Positions 52,765 to 64,000 of a stretch of 64,000 bases of DNA are shown piece by piece. The stretch covers positions 868,001 through 932,000 of the forward strand of contig NW_027490178.1 in NCBI RefSeq assembly GCF_050948175.1, read 5' to 3'. The position numbers and the translations under genes were made by a program. The notes under the pieces were generated by a model. That model was given only the letters and a program-made list of their open reading frames with translations. It was not told where the DNA came from and ran no database searches. Source of the stretch: Xylocopa sonorina. Lineage: Eukaryota > Arthropoda > Insecta > Hymenoptera > Apidae. How positions within the stretch are numbered: position 1 is the stretch's first letter; the number at the start of each line of letters is the position of its first letter.

Positions 52765-55700
52765 TTCCTAGCAAGGAAGTGTCGCATTTACATTCATTTG
52801 AAGTGTATGCGAGGTATACGTGATACTTCGCAATGAATAATATATCTTACCATGAAACATAGGAATGGGATGTGATATCTCGTTTTAAGAAGCAATAGAG
52901 CTCTTTTGCTTCGACACTTAGACATCTGCAAACGCTATTTCCTAGCAAGGAAGTGCCGCATTTACATTCATTTGAAGTGTATGCGATGTATGCGTGACAC
53001 TTCGCAATAAATATTATATCTTATCATGAGACATAGAAATGAGATGCCATATCGCGTTTTAAGAGGCATTAGAACTCTATTGCTAGGATACGTAGATATC
53101 TGGAAACGCTATTTCGTAGCGAGAATGCGTCGCAGTTACATTCCCTTCAAGTGAATACGAGGTATACATGACACTTCGCAATGAATATTATATCGCATCA
53201 TGAAACATAGAAATGAGTTGCGATATCTTGTTTTATGAAGCATTAGAACTCTGCTGCTTCGATACGTAGACATCTGGAAACGTCCTAGAAAGGAAGTGTC
53301 GCATTTACATTCTTTTGAAGTGAATACGCAGTATACATGACACCCCAGAATGAATATTATATCTTATCATGAAACATAGAAATGAGATGCGATATCTCGT
53401 TTTAAGGAGCATTAGAACTCAATTGTTTCGATACGTAGAAATCTGCAAATGCTATTTTCTAGGAAGGAAGTGTCGCATTTACATTCACTTGAAGAGAATA
53501 CGAGGTACACATGACACCTCGCAATGAATATTATATCTTGTCATGAACCATAGAAATGAGATGCGATATCGCGATTTAAAAAGCATTAGCAATCTATTGC
53601 TACGGTACACAGACATCTGCAAACGCTATTTAATAGCGAGGAAGAGTTGCACTTACATACTTTTGAAGTGAATACGACGTATACATAACACTCCACAATG
53701 AATGTTATATCTCATCATGAAACATAGAAATGAGATGCGATATCGCGTTTTATAAAGCATTAGAAGTCTATTGCTACGATACGTAGACATCTGCAAACGC
53801 AATTTAATGTCAAGGAAGTGTTGCACTTACATTCTTTTGAAGTGATGACGAGGTACACATAACACTCCACAATGTATATTATATCTCATCATGAAACATA
53901 GAAATGATATGCGATATCGCGTTTTGAGAAGCATTAGAACACTATTGCTACGATACGTAGATATCTGCAAACGCTATTTAATAGCAAGGAAGTGTCGCGT
54001 TTACATTCTTTTGAAGTGAATACGAGGAATACATAACACTCCACAATGAATATTATACCTTTTCATGAAACATAGAAATGAGGTGCTATATCGCGTTCTA
54101 AAAAGCATTAGAAAACTATTGCTTCGATAAGGAAACATCTGCAAACGCTATTTCCAAGGAAGGAAGTGTCGCATTTACATTCTTTTCAAGTGAATACGAG
54201 GTATACATAACACTCCACAATGAATATTATATCTTATCATGAAACATAGAAATGCGGTGCTATATCGCGATCTAAAAAGCATTAGAAAACTATTGCTTCG
54301 ATACGGAGACATCTGCAAACTCTATTTCCAAGGAAGGAAGTGTCGCATTTACATTCTTTTGAAGTGAATACGAGGTATACATAACACTACACAATGAATA
54401 TTATATCTTATCATGAAACATAGAAATGAGATGCGATATGACGATTTAAGAAGCATTAGAACTCTATTGCTTCGATACGCAGACATCTGCAAACGCTATT
54501 TCCAAGCAAGGAAGTGTCGCATTTACATTCGTAGGAAGTGTGGACAAGGTATACATAACACTTCACAATGAATATTATATCTTATCATGAAGCACAGAAT
54601 TGAGGATCGATTTGCGTTTTAAGAAGGATTAGAACTTTATTGCTACGATACGTAGACATCTGCAGACGCTATTTCCTAGCAAGGAAGTGTCGCATTTACA
54701 TTCTTTTCAAGTGAATACGAGGTATACATGACACTCCGCAATAAATACTATATCTTCTCATGAAACGTCGAAATGAAATGCGACATCTAGTTTTAAGAAG
54801 CATTAGAACTCTATTGTTTCGATACCTAGACATCTGGAAACTTTATTTCCTAGCAAGGAGGTGTCGCATTTACATTCTTTTGAAGTGAATACGAGGTATA
54901 CATGTCACGTCGCAATGAATATTATAGCTTATCATGAGACACAGAAATGAGGTGCGATATCGCGTTTTTAGTAGCATTAGAACACTAATGCTACGACACG
55001 TAGACACCTGCAGGCGCTATTTCCTTGAAAGGAAGTGTCGCATTGACATTCTTTTGAAGTGAATACCAGGAATACATAATACTCCACAATGAATATTATA
55101 TCTTATCCTAAAACATAGAAATGAGATGCGATATGGCGTTTTAGGAAGCACTTGAACTCTATTGCTACGATGCGTAGACATCTGGAAACATAATTTCCTA
55201 GAAAGGAAGAGTTGCATTTACATTCAATTGAAGTGTAGACGAGGAACACATAACACTTCGCAATGAATATTATATATTATCATTAGACATAGAAATGTAA
55301 TGCGATATCAAGTTTTTAGATGCACTTGATCTCTATTGCTTCGACACGTTGACATCTGCAACACGATATTTCCCAGCAAGGAGGTGTCGCATTTACATTC
55401 TTTTGAAGTGATTGCGAGGTATACATGACACTCCACAATGAATATTATACCTTATCACGAAACATAGAAATGAGATGCGATATTGCTATTTAAGAAGCAT
55501 TAGAACTCTATTGCTACGATACGTAGACATCTGCAAAAGCTATTTCCTAGCAAGGAAGTGTCGCATTTACATTCTTTTGAAGTGTATGCGAGGTATACAT
55601 AATATTTCGCAATGAATATTATATGTTCTCATGAAACATAGAAATGAGATGCGATATCGCGTTTTGAGATGCAATAGAAATCTAATGCAACGATACGCAG

Positions 55701-55968
55701 AAATCTGCAAACGCTATTTCCTAGCAAGGAAGTGTCGCATTTACATTCTTTTGAAGTCAATGCGAGGTATACATAACATTGCACAATGAATATTATATAT
55801 CATCATGAAACATAGAAATGAGATGCGATATCGCGATATAAGATGCATTAGAACTTTATTGCTTCGATACGTAGACATCTGCAAACTCTATTTCCTAGCA
55901 AGGAAGTGTCGCATTTACATTCATTTGAAGTGAATACGAGGAATACATGAAACTTCGCAATGAATATT
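52765..55968 (+). repeat. 20-monomer repeat, copy 2
   Basis: Second copy, with the same deletion at about 53278. About 270 bp of CCCGTTTCAAG-type monomers lie between the copies, so they are near-tandem with a joint that has since changed. Its right end (from 55575) is repeated again from 62358. Confidence 0.88.
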
Positions 55969-56332
55969 ATATGTTGTCATGAAACATAGAAATGAGAAGC
56001 GATATCTGGTTTTAAGAAGCATTATAACACGCTTGCTACGATACGTAGACATCTGCAAACTCTATTTCCTGGCAAGGAAGTGTCGCATTTACATTCATTT
56101 GATGTGAATACGAGGAATACATGAAACTTCGCAATGAATATTATATCTTATCATGAAGCATAGAAATGAGATGCAATATCCCGTTTCAAGAAGCATTAGA
56201 ACTCTATTGCTTCGATACGTAGACATCTGCAATCGCTATTTCCTAGCAAGGAAGTGTCGCATTTACATTCATTTGAAGTGTATGCGAGGTATACATGACA
56301 CTTCGCAATTAACATTATATCTTATCATGAAG
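55575..56332 (+). repeat. Block shared with 62358-63115
   Basis: Match at an offset of 6,783 bp (39 monomers minus three bases; landmark at 55601 and 62384), running from CATAATATTTCGC through CGATATAAGATGC to the CCCGTTTCAAG monomers. Confidence 0.85.
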
Positions 56333-59300
56333 CATAGAAGTGAAATGCGATATCCCATTTCAAGAAGCATTAGAACTCTATTGCTTCGATACGTAGACAT
56401 CTGCAATCGCTATTTCCTAGCAAGGCAGAGTCGCATTTATATTCTTTTGAAGTGAATGCGAGGTATACATAACATTGCACATTGAATATTGTATGTTGTC
56501 ATGAAACATAGAAATGAGAAGCGATATCTCGTTTTAAGAAGCATTATAACACGCTTGCTACGATACGTAGACATCTGCAAACTCTATTTCCTAGCAAGGA
56601 AGTGTCGCATTTAGATTCATTTGAAGTGAATACGAGGAATACATGAAACTTCGCAATGAATATTTAACCTTATCATGAAGCATAGAAATGAGATGCGATA
56701 TCCCGTTTCAAGAAGCATTAGAACTCTGTTGCTTCGATACATAGACATCTGCTAACGCTATTTCCTAGCAAGGAAGTGTCGCAATTACATTCATTTGAAA
56801 TGAATACGAGGAATACATGAAACTTCGCAATGAATATTATATCTTATCATGAAACACAGCAATGAGATTCGATATCCCGTTTCAAGAAGCATTAGAACTC
56901 TATTGCTTCGATACGTAGACATCTGCAATCGCTGTTTTCTAGGAAGGAAGTGTCGCATTTACATTCATTTGAAGTGTATGCGAGGTATACGTGACACTTC
57001 GCAATTAACATTATATCTTATCATGAAGCATAGAAGTGAAATGCGATATCCCATTTCAAGAAGCATTAGAACTCTATTGCTTCGACACGTAGACATCTGC
57101 AATCGCTATTTCCTAGCAAGGAAGTGTCGCATTTACATTCATTTGAAGTGTATGCGAGGTATACATGACACATCGCAATTAACATTATATCTTATCATGA
57201 AGCATAGAAATGAAATGCGATATCCCGTTTCAAGAAGCATTAGAACTCTATTGCTACGATACGTAGACATCTGCAAACTCTATTTCCTAGCAAGGAAGTG
57301 TCGCATTTACATTCATTTGAAGTGAATACGAGGAATACATGAACCTTCGCAATGAATATTTAACCTTATCATGAAGCATAGAAATGAGATGCGATATCCC
57401 GTTTCAAGAAGCATTAGAACTCTGTTGCTTCGATACGTAGACATCTGCTAACGCTATTTCCTAGCAAGGAAGTGTCGCATTTACATTCATTTGAAGTGAA
57501 TACGAGGAATACATGAAACTTCGCAATGAATATTTAACCTTATCATGAAGCATAGAAATGAGATGCGATATCCCGTTTCAAGAAGCATTAGAACTCTGTT
57601 GCTTCGATACGTAGACATCTGCTAACGCTATTTCCTAGCAAGGAAGTGTCGCATTTACATTCATTTGAAATGAATACGAGGAATACATGACACTTCGCAA
57701 TTAACATTATATCTTATCATGAAGCATAGATGTGAAATGCGATATCCCATTTCAAGAAGCATTAGAACTCTATTGCTTCGAAACGTAGACATCTGCAAAC
57801 GTTATTTGCTAGCAAGGAAGTGTCGCATTTACATTCTTCTGAAGTGAATACAAGGTATACATGACACTTCGCAATTAATATTATATCTTATCATGAAACA
57901 TAGAAATGAGATGCGATATCCCGTTTCAAGAAGCATTAGAACTCTATTGCTTCGATACGTAGACATCTGCAATCGCTATTTCCTAGCAAGGAAGTGTCGC
58001 ATTTACATTCATTTGAAGTGTATGCGAGGTATACATAATACTTCGCAATGAATATTATATGTTCTCATGAAACATAGAAATGAGATGCGATATCTGGTTT
58101 TAAGTAGCATTATAACACGCTTGTTACGATACGTAGACATCTGCAAACGCTATTTCCTAGGAAGGAAGTGCCGCATTTACATTCATTTGAAGTGAATACG
58201 AGGAATACGTGAAAACTTCGCAATGAATATTATATCTTATCATGAAACATAGAAATGTGATGTTATATCGCGGTTTAAGAAGCTTTAGAACTCTATTGCT
58301 ACGATACGTAGACATCTACAAACGCTATTTCATAGCAAGGACGTTCAGTTACATTCTTTTGAAGTGAATGCGAGGTATACATAACATTGCACAATGAATA
58401 TTATATATCATAATGAAACATAGAAATGAGATGCGATATCGCGATATAAGATGCATTAGAACATTATTGCTTCGATACGTAGATATCTGCAAACTCTATT
58501 TCCTAGCAAGGAATTGTCGCATTTACATTCATTTGAAGTGAATACGAGGAATACATGAAACTTCGCAATGAATATTATATCTTATCATGAAACATAGAAA
58601 TGAGATGACATATCCCGTTTCAAGAAGCATTAGAACTCTATTACCTCGATACGTAGACATTTGCAATCTCTATTTCCCAGCAAGGAAGTGTCGCATTTAC
58701 ATTCATTTGAAGTGTATGCGAGGTATACAAAACACTTCGCAATGAATATTATATGTTGTCATGAAACACGGAAATGAGAAGCGATATCTCGTTTTAAGAA
58801 GCATTATAACACGCTTGCTACGATACGTAGACATCTGCAAACTCTATTTCCTAGCAAGGAAGTGTCGCATTTACATTCATTTGTAGTGTATGCGTTGTAT
58901 ACGTGACACTTCGCAATAAATATTATTTCTCATCATGAAACATAGAAATGATATGCGATATTGCGTTTTGAGATGCAATAGAAATCTAATGCTACGATAC
59001 GCAGAAATCTGCAAACGCTATTTCCTAGCAAGGAAGTGTCGCATTTACATTCTTTTGAAGTGAATGCGAGGTATAAATAACATTGCACAATGAATATTAT
59101 ATATTATCATGAAACATGGAAATGAAATGCGATATCGCGATGTAAGATGCATTAGAACTTTTTTGCTTCGATACGTAGATATCTGCAAACGCTATTTCCT
59201 TGCAGGGAAGTGTCGCATTTACAATCATTTGAAGTGTATGCGAGGTATACATAACACTTCGCAATGAATATTATATGTTATCATGAAACATAGAAATGAG

Positions 59301-62300
59301 ATGCGATATCTCGTTTCAAGAATCATTATGACACGCTTGCTACAATACGTAGACATCTGCTAACGCTATTACCTAGCAGGGAAGAGTAACATTTACATTC
59401 CTCTCAAGTGAATACAAGGTATACATGAAACTTCGCAATGCATATTATATCTTATCATGAAACATAGAAATGAGATGCGATATCGCGTTTTGAGAAGCAT
59501 TAGAGCTCTATTGCCACGATACGTAGACATCTGCAAACGCTATATCCTAGCAAGGAAGTGTCGCATTTACATTCATTTGGAGTGTATGCGATGTATACGT
59601 GACACTTCGCAATAAATATAATATCTTATCATGAAACATAGAAATGTAATGCGATATCGCGTTTTGAGATGCAACAGAAATCTAATGCTACGATACGCAG
59701 AAATCTGCAAACGCTATTTCCTAGCAAGGAAGTGTCGCATTTACATTCTTTTGTGGTGAATACGAGGTATACATATCACTCCACAATGAATATTATATCT
59801 TATCGTGAAACATAGATATGAGATTCGATCTTGAGATATAAGAAGCATTAGAACTCTATTGCTACGATACGTAGACATCTGCAAACGCTATTTCCTAGCA
59901 AGGAAGTGTCGCATTTACATTCATTTGAAGTGTATGCGAGGTATACATAACACTTCGCAATGAATATTATATGTTATCATGAAACATAGAAATGAGATGC
60001 GATATCTCGTTTTAAGAATCATTATGATACGCTTGCCACGATACGTAGACATCGGCAAACGCTATTTCCTAGCAGGGAAGAGTAGCGTTTACATTCCTCT
60101 GAAGTGAATACAAGGTATACATGAAACTTCGCAATGAATATTATATCTTATCACGAAACATAGAAATGTGATGCGATATCGCGTTTCAGGAAGCATTAGA
60201 ACTCTATTGCTTCGATACGTAGAAATCTGCAAGCGCTATTTCCTAGCACGGAAGTGTCGCATTTACATACTTTTGAAGTGAATACGAGGTATACATGACA
60301 CTTCGCAATGAATATTATATCATATCATGAATCATAGAAGTGAGATGCAATATCGCGATTTTAGAAGCACTTGAAGTCTATTGCTAGGGTACGCAGACAT
60401 CTGCGAATGCTATTTCCTAGCAAGGAAGTGTCGCATTTACATGTTTTTGAAGTGAATGCGAGGTATACGTGGCACTTCGCAATGAATATTATATCTTATC
60501 ATGAAATATAAAAGTGAGATGCGATATCGCGTTTTAAGAAGCATTTGAAATCTATTGCTACGATACGTAGACACCTGCAAATGCTATTTCCTAGCAAGGA
60601 AGTGTCGCAATTACATGCTTTTGAAGTGAATACGAAGAATACATGATACTTCGCTATGATTATTATATCTTATCATGTAACATACAAATGGAATGCGATA
60701 TCGCCTTTTAGGAAGCACTAGTACTCTATTGCTACGATACGTAGATATCTGGAAGCACAATTTCCCAGCAAGGAAGAGTCGCATTTACATTCTTTTTATG
60801 TTAATACGAGGTATACATGACACTTCACTATGAATATTATATCTTATTAAGAAAGATAGATATGAAATGCGATTTCGCATTTTAAGAAGCATTAGTACTC
60901 TATTGCTTCGATACGTAGAAATCTGCAAGCGCTATTTCCTAGGAAGGAAGTGTTGCATTTGCATTCACTTGAAGTGAATGCGAGGTATACAAGACACTTC
61001 GTAATGAATATCATACCTTATCTTGAAACATAGAATTGAGATGCGAAATTTCGGTTAAGAAGCATTAGAACTCTACTGCTTCGATACGTAGACATCTGCC
61101 AACACAATTTCCTAGCAAGGAAGTGTCGCATCTACATTCATTTGAAGTGTATTGCAGGTATACATGACACTTCGCAATGCATATTATATCCTATCATGAA
61201 ACATAGAAATGAGATGCGATATCGTGTGCTAAGAAGCAGTAGAACTCTATTGCTGCGGTACGTAGACATCTGCAAACGCTATTTCCTAGCAAGGAAGTGT
61301 AGCATTTACATTCTTATTAAGTGTAGACGAGATATACATAACCAATCGCAATGAATATTATATCTTATCATGAAACATAGAAATGAGGAGCGATATCGCG
61401 ATTTAAGAAGCACTAGAACACTATTGCTACGACACATAGACATCTGCAAACGCTATTTCCTAGCAAGGAAGTGACGCATTATCATACTTTTGAAGTGAAT
61501 ACGAGGTATACATAACATTGCACAATGAATATTGTATCTTATCATGAAACATAGAAATGAGATGCGATATCGCGATTTAAGCAGCATTAGAACTCTATTG
61601 CTTCGATACGGAGACATCTGCAAACGCTATTTAATAGCAAGGAAGTGTCGCATTTACATTCATGTGAAGTGTATGCGATGTATACGTGACACTTCGCAAT
61701 AAATATCATATCTTATCATGAATCACAGAAATGTAATGCGATATCGCGTTTTGAGATGCAACAGAAATCTAATGCTACGATACGCAGAAATCTGCAAACG
61801 CTATTTCCTAGGAAGGAAGTGTCGCATTTACATTCTTTTGAGGTGAATACGAGGTATACATAACACTACACAATGAATATTATATCTTATCGTGAAACAT
61901 AGATATGAGATTCGATCTTGCGATATAAGAAGCATTAGAATTCTATTGCTACGATACGTAGACATCAGCAAACGCTATTTCCTAGCAAGGAAGTGTCGCA
62001 TTTACATTCATGTGAAGTGTATGCGATGTATACGTGACACTTCGCAATAAATATTATATCTTATCATGAAACATAGAAATGAAATGCGATATCGCGTTTT
62101 GAGAAGCATTAGAACTCTATTGCCACGATACGTAGACATCTGCAAACGCTATTTCGTAGCAAGGAAGTGTCGCATTTACATTCATTTGAAGTGTATGCGT
62201 TGTATACGTGACACTTCGCAATAAATATCATATCTTATCATGAAACACAGAAATGTAATGCGATACCGCGTTTTGAGATGCAACAGAAATCTAATGCTAC

Positions 62301-64000
62301 GATACGCAGAAATCTGCAAACGCTATTTCCTAGCAAGGAAGTGTCGCATTTACATTCTTTTGAAGTGTATGCGAGGTATACATAATATTTCGCAATGAAT
62401 ATTATATGTTCTCATGAAACATAGAAATGAGATGCGATATCGCGTTTTGAGATGCAATAGAAATCTAATGCAACGATACGCAGAAATCTGCAAACGCTAT
62501 TTCCTAGCAAGGAAGTGTCGCATTTACATTCTTTTGAAGTCAATGCGAGGTATACATAACATTGCACAATGAATATTATATATCATCATGAAACATAGAA
62601 ATGAGATGCGATATCGCGATATAAGATGCATTAGAACTTTATTGCTTCGATACGTAGACATCTGCAAACTCTATTTCCTAGCAAGGAAGTGTCGCATTTA
62701 CATTCATTTGAAGTGAATACGAGGAATACATGAAACTTCGCAATGAATATTATATGTTGTCATGAAACATAGAAATGAGAAGCGATATCTGGTTTTAAGA
62801 AGCATTATGACACGCTTGCTACGATACGTAGACATCTGCAAACTCTATTTCCTGGCAAGGAAGTGTCGCATTTACATTCATTTGATGTGAATACGAGGAA
62901 TACATGAAACTTCGCAATGAATATTATATCTTATCATGAAGCATAGAAATGAGATGCAATATCCCGTTTCAAGAAGCATTAGAACTCTATTGCTTCGATA
63001 CGTAGACATCTGCAATCGCTATTTCCTAGCAAGGAAGTGTCGCATTTACATTCATTTGAAGTGTATGCGAGGTATACATGACACATCGCAATTAACATTA
63101 TATCTTATCATGAAGCATAGAAATGAAATGCGATATCCCGTTTCAAGAAGCATTAGAACTCTATTGCTACGATACGTAGACATCTGCAAACTCTATTTCC
63201 TAGCAAGGAAGTGTTGCATTTACATTCATTTGATGTGAATACGAGGAATACATGAATCTTCGCAATGAATATTTAACCTTATCATGAAACATAGAAATGA
63301 GATGCGATATCCCGTTTCAAGAAGCATTAGAACTCTGTTGCTTCGATACGTAGACATCTGCTAACGCTATTTCCTAGCAAGGAAGTGTCGCAATTACATT
63401 CATTTGAAATGAATACGAGAAATACATGAAACTTCGCAATGAATATTATATCTTATCATGAACCACTGCAATGAGATTCGATATCCCGTTTCAAGAAGCA
63501 TTAGAACTCTATTGCTTCGATACGTAGACATCTGCAATCGCTATTTCCTAGGAAGGAAGTGTCGCATTTGCATTCATTTGAAGTGTATGCGAGGTATACA
63601 TGACACTTCGCAATTAACATTATATCTTATCATGAAGCATAGAAGTGAAATGCGATATCCCATTTCAAGAAGCATTAGAACTCTATTGCTTCGATACGTA
63701 GACATCTGCAATCGCTATTTCCTAGCAAGGCAGAGTCGCATTTATATTCTTTTGAAGTGAATGCGAGGTATACATAACATTGCACATTGAATATTGTATG
63801 TTGTCATGAAACATAGAAATGAGAAGCGATATCTCGTTTTAAGAAGCATTATAACACGCTTGCTACGATACGTAGACATCTGCAAACTCTATTTCCTAGC
63901 AAGGAAGTGTCGCATTTACATTCATTTGAAGTGAATACGAGGAATACATGAAACTTCGCAATGAATATTTAACCTTATCATGAAGCATAGAAATGAGATG
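55970..64000 (+). repeat. Homogenised CCCGTTTCAAG satellite domain
   Basis: Monomers here are markedly more alike than elsewhere, with GATATCCCGTTTCAAGAAGC, CATCTGCTAACGC or CATCTGCAATCGC, and GAATATTTAACC. Recurrences include 56421-56695 with 63726-64000 (offset 7,305 bp, about 42 monomers) and 57345-57510 with 57519-57690. It looks like the zone of most recent amplification and probably continues beyond the window. Confidence 0.8.
62358..63115 (+). repeat. Block shared with 55575-56332
   Basis: Second copy at offset 6,783 bp. It is preceded by diverged monomers of the ATGCAACAGAAATC type that also occur at 59640 and 61750. Confidence 0.85.

Larger units (their letters stand above)
44653..64000 (+). 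repeat. 174-bp satellite array, forward, right block
   Basis: About 111 monomers, all forward, continuing past the window end. 45.0-47.3 kb resembles 17.6-19.7 kb, 47.6-48.1 kb holds a fragment of the 8-monomer unit, 49.3-56 kb is a large tandem duplication, and 56-64 kb is dominated by one homogenised monomer subtype. A local 20-bp duplication (CATTTACATTC/CATTTGCATTC) occurs at 48597-48636. No non-satellite sequence or gene is seen. Confidence 0.97.

Noticed and set aside
664..64000. Many short open frames of 60-118 codons in the satellite, on both strands, with similar sequences (MKHRNEMRY..., MSTYRSNRVL...)
   Set aside because: They are the same satellite frames read repeatedly, broken at random in most monomers, with starts and stops moving with local variants. 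A 174-bp period preserves frame, which explains their length and similarity.
1..64000. CRISPR array
   Set aside because: The repeats are 174 bp with divergence spread over the whole unit and have no short constant repeat alternating with unique spacers; no cas genes are present.
1..64000. Telomeric repeats or a CENP-B box
   Set aside because: I saw no TTAGG/TTAGGG tandem runs and no sequence matching the CENP-B box core in the monomers.

Overview
This window is almost entirely one tandem satellite DNA. The monomer is about 174 bp, measured between recurring landmarks in many places (for example 18, 192 and 366; 57177 and 57351), which gives roughly 350 monomers. The only other material is two copies of a GC-richer, non-satellite insert of about 1.5 kb. 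There is no operon, no bacterial gene, no RNA gene I can recognise, no CRISPR array and no typical transposon. A long satellite with multi-monomer duplications and mostly one orientation suggests a eukaryotic centromeric or pericentromeric block. The CpG-rich insert and the eukaryote-like splice and polyadenylation signals fit an animal, perhaps an insect, but I do not recognise the species or the satellite family.

Layout. 1-3306: forward satellite. 3307-4813: insert copy 1. 4814-5460: satellite in reverse orientation. 5461-42394: forward satellite, about 212 monomers. 42395-43917: insert copy 2, about 98% identical to copy 1 by eye. 43918-44652: satellite in reverse orientation. 44653-64000: forward satellite, about 111 monomers. 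Each insert sits where forward satellite turns into reverse satellite, and a second switch restores forward orientation 0.65-0.75 kb later. The two reverse-to-forward junctions are the same junction, but one is inverted relative to the other.

Within the array, many monomers diverge from each other, yet long blocks recur with a constant offset close to a whole number of monomers. The clearest are a tandem 8-monomer unit (1,392 bp, 21951-24734), a roughly 20-monomer unit (offset 3,475 bp, 49290-55968), a 2.4-kb block repeated at an offset of 8,869 bp, and blocks shared across about 26 kb. This is a mosaic of unequal exchange and gene conversion, not one regular higher-order array. The right end (about 55.9-64 kb) and 25.5-27.5 kb share a recently amplified monomer subtype.

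Coding content is doubtful. Because 174 = 3 x 58, reading frames run across monomers and give spurious repetitive proteins; I treat these as artefacts. In the insert, one 65-codon plus-strand frame ending in an AATAAA signal, and one minus-strand frame ending at a strong splice-donor consensus, are intact in both copies. Neither matches a family I recognise.
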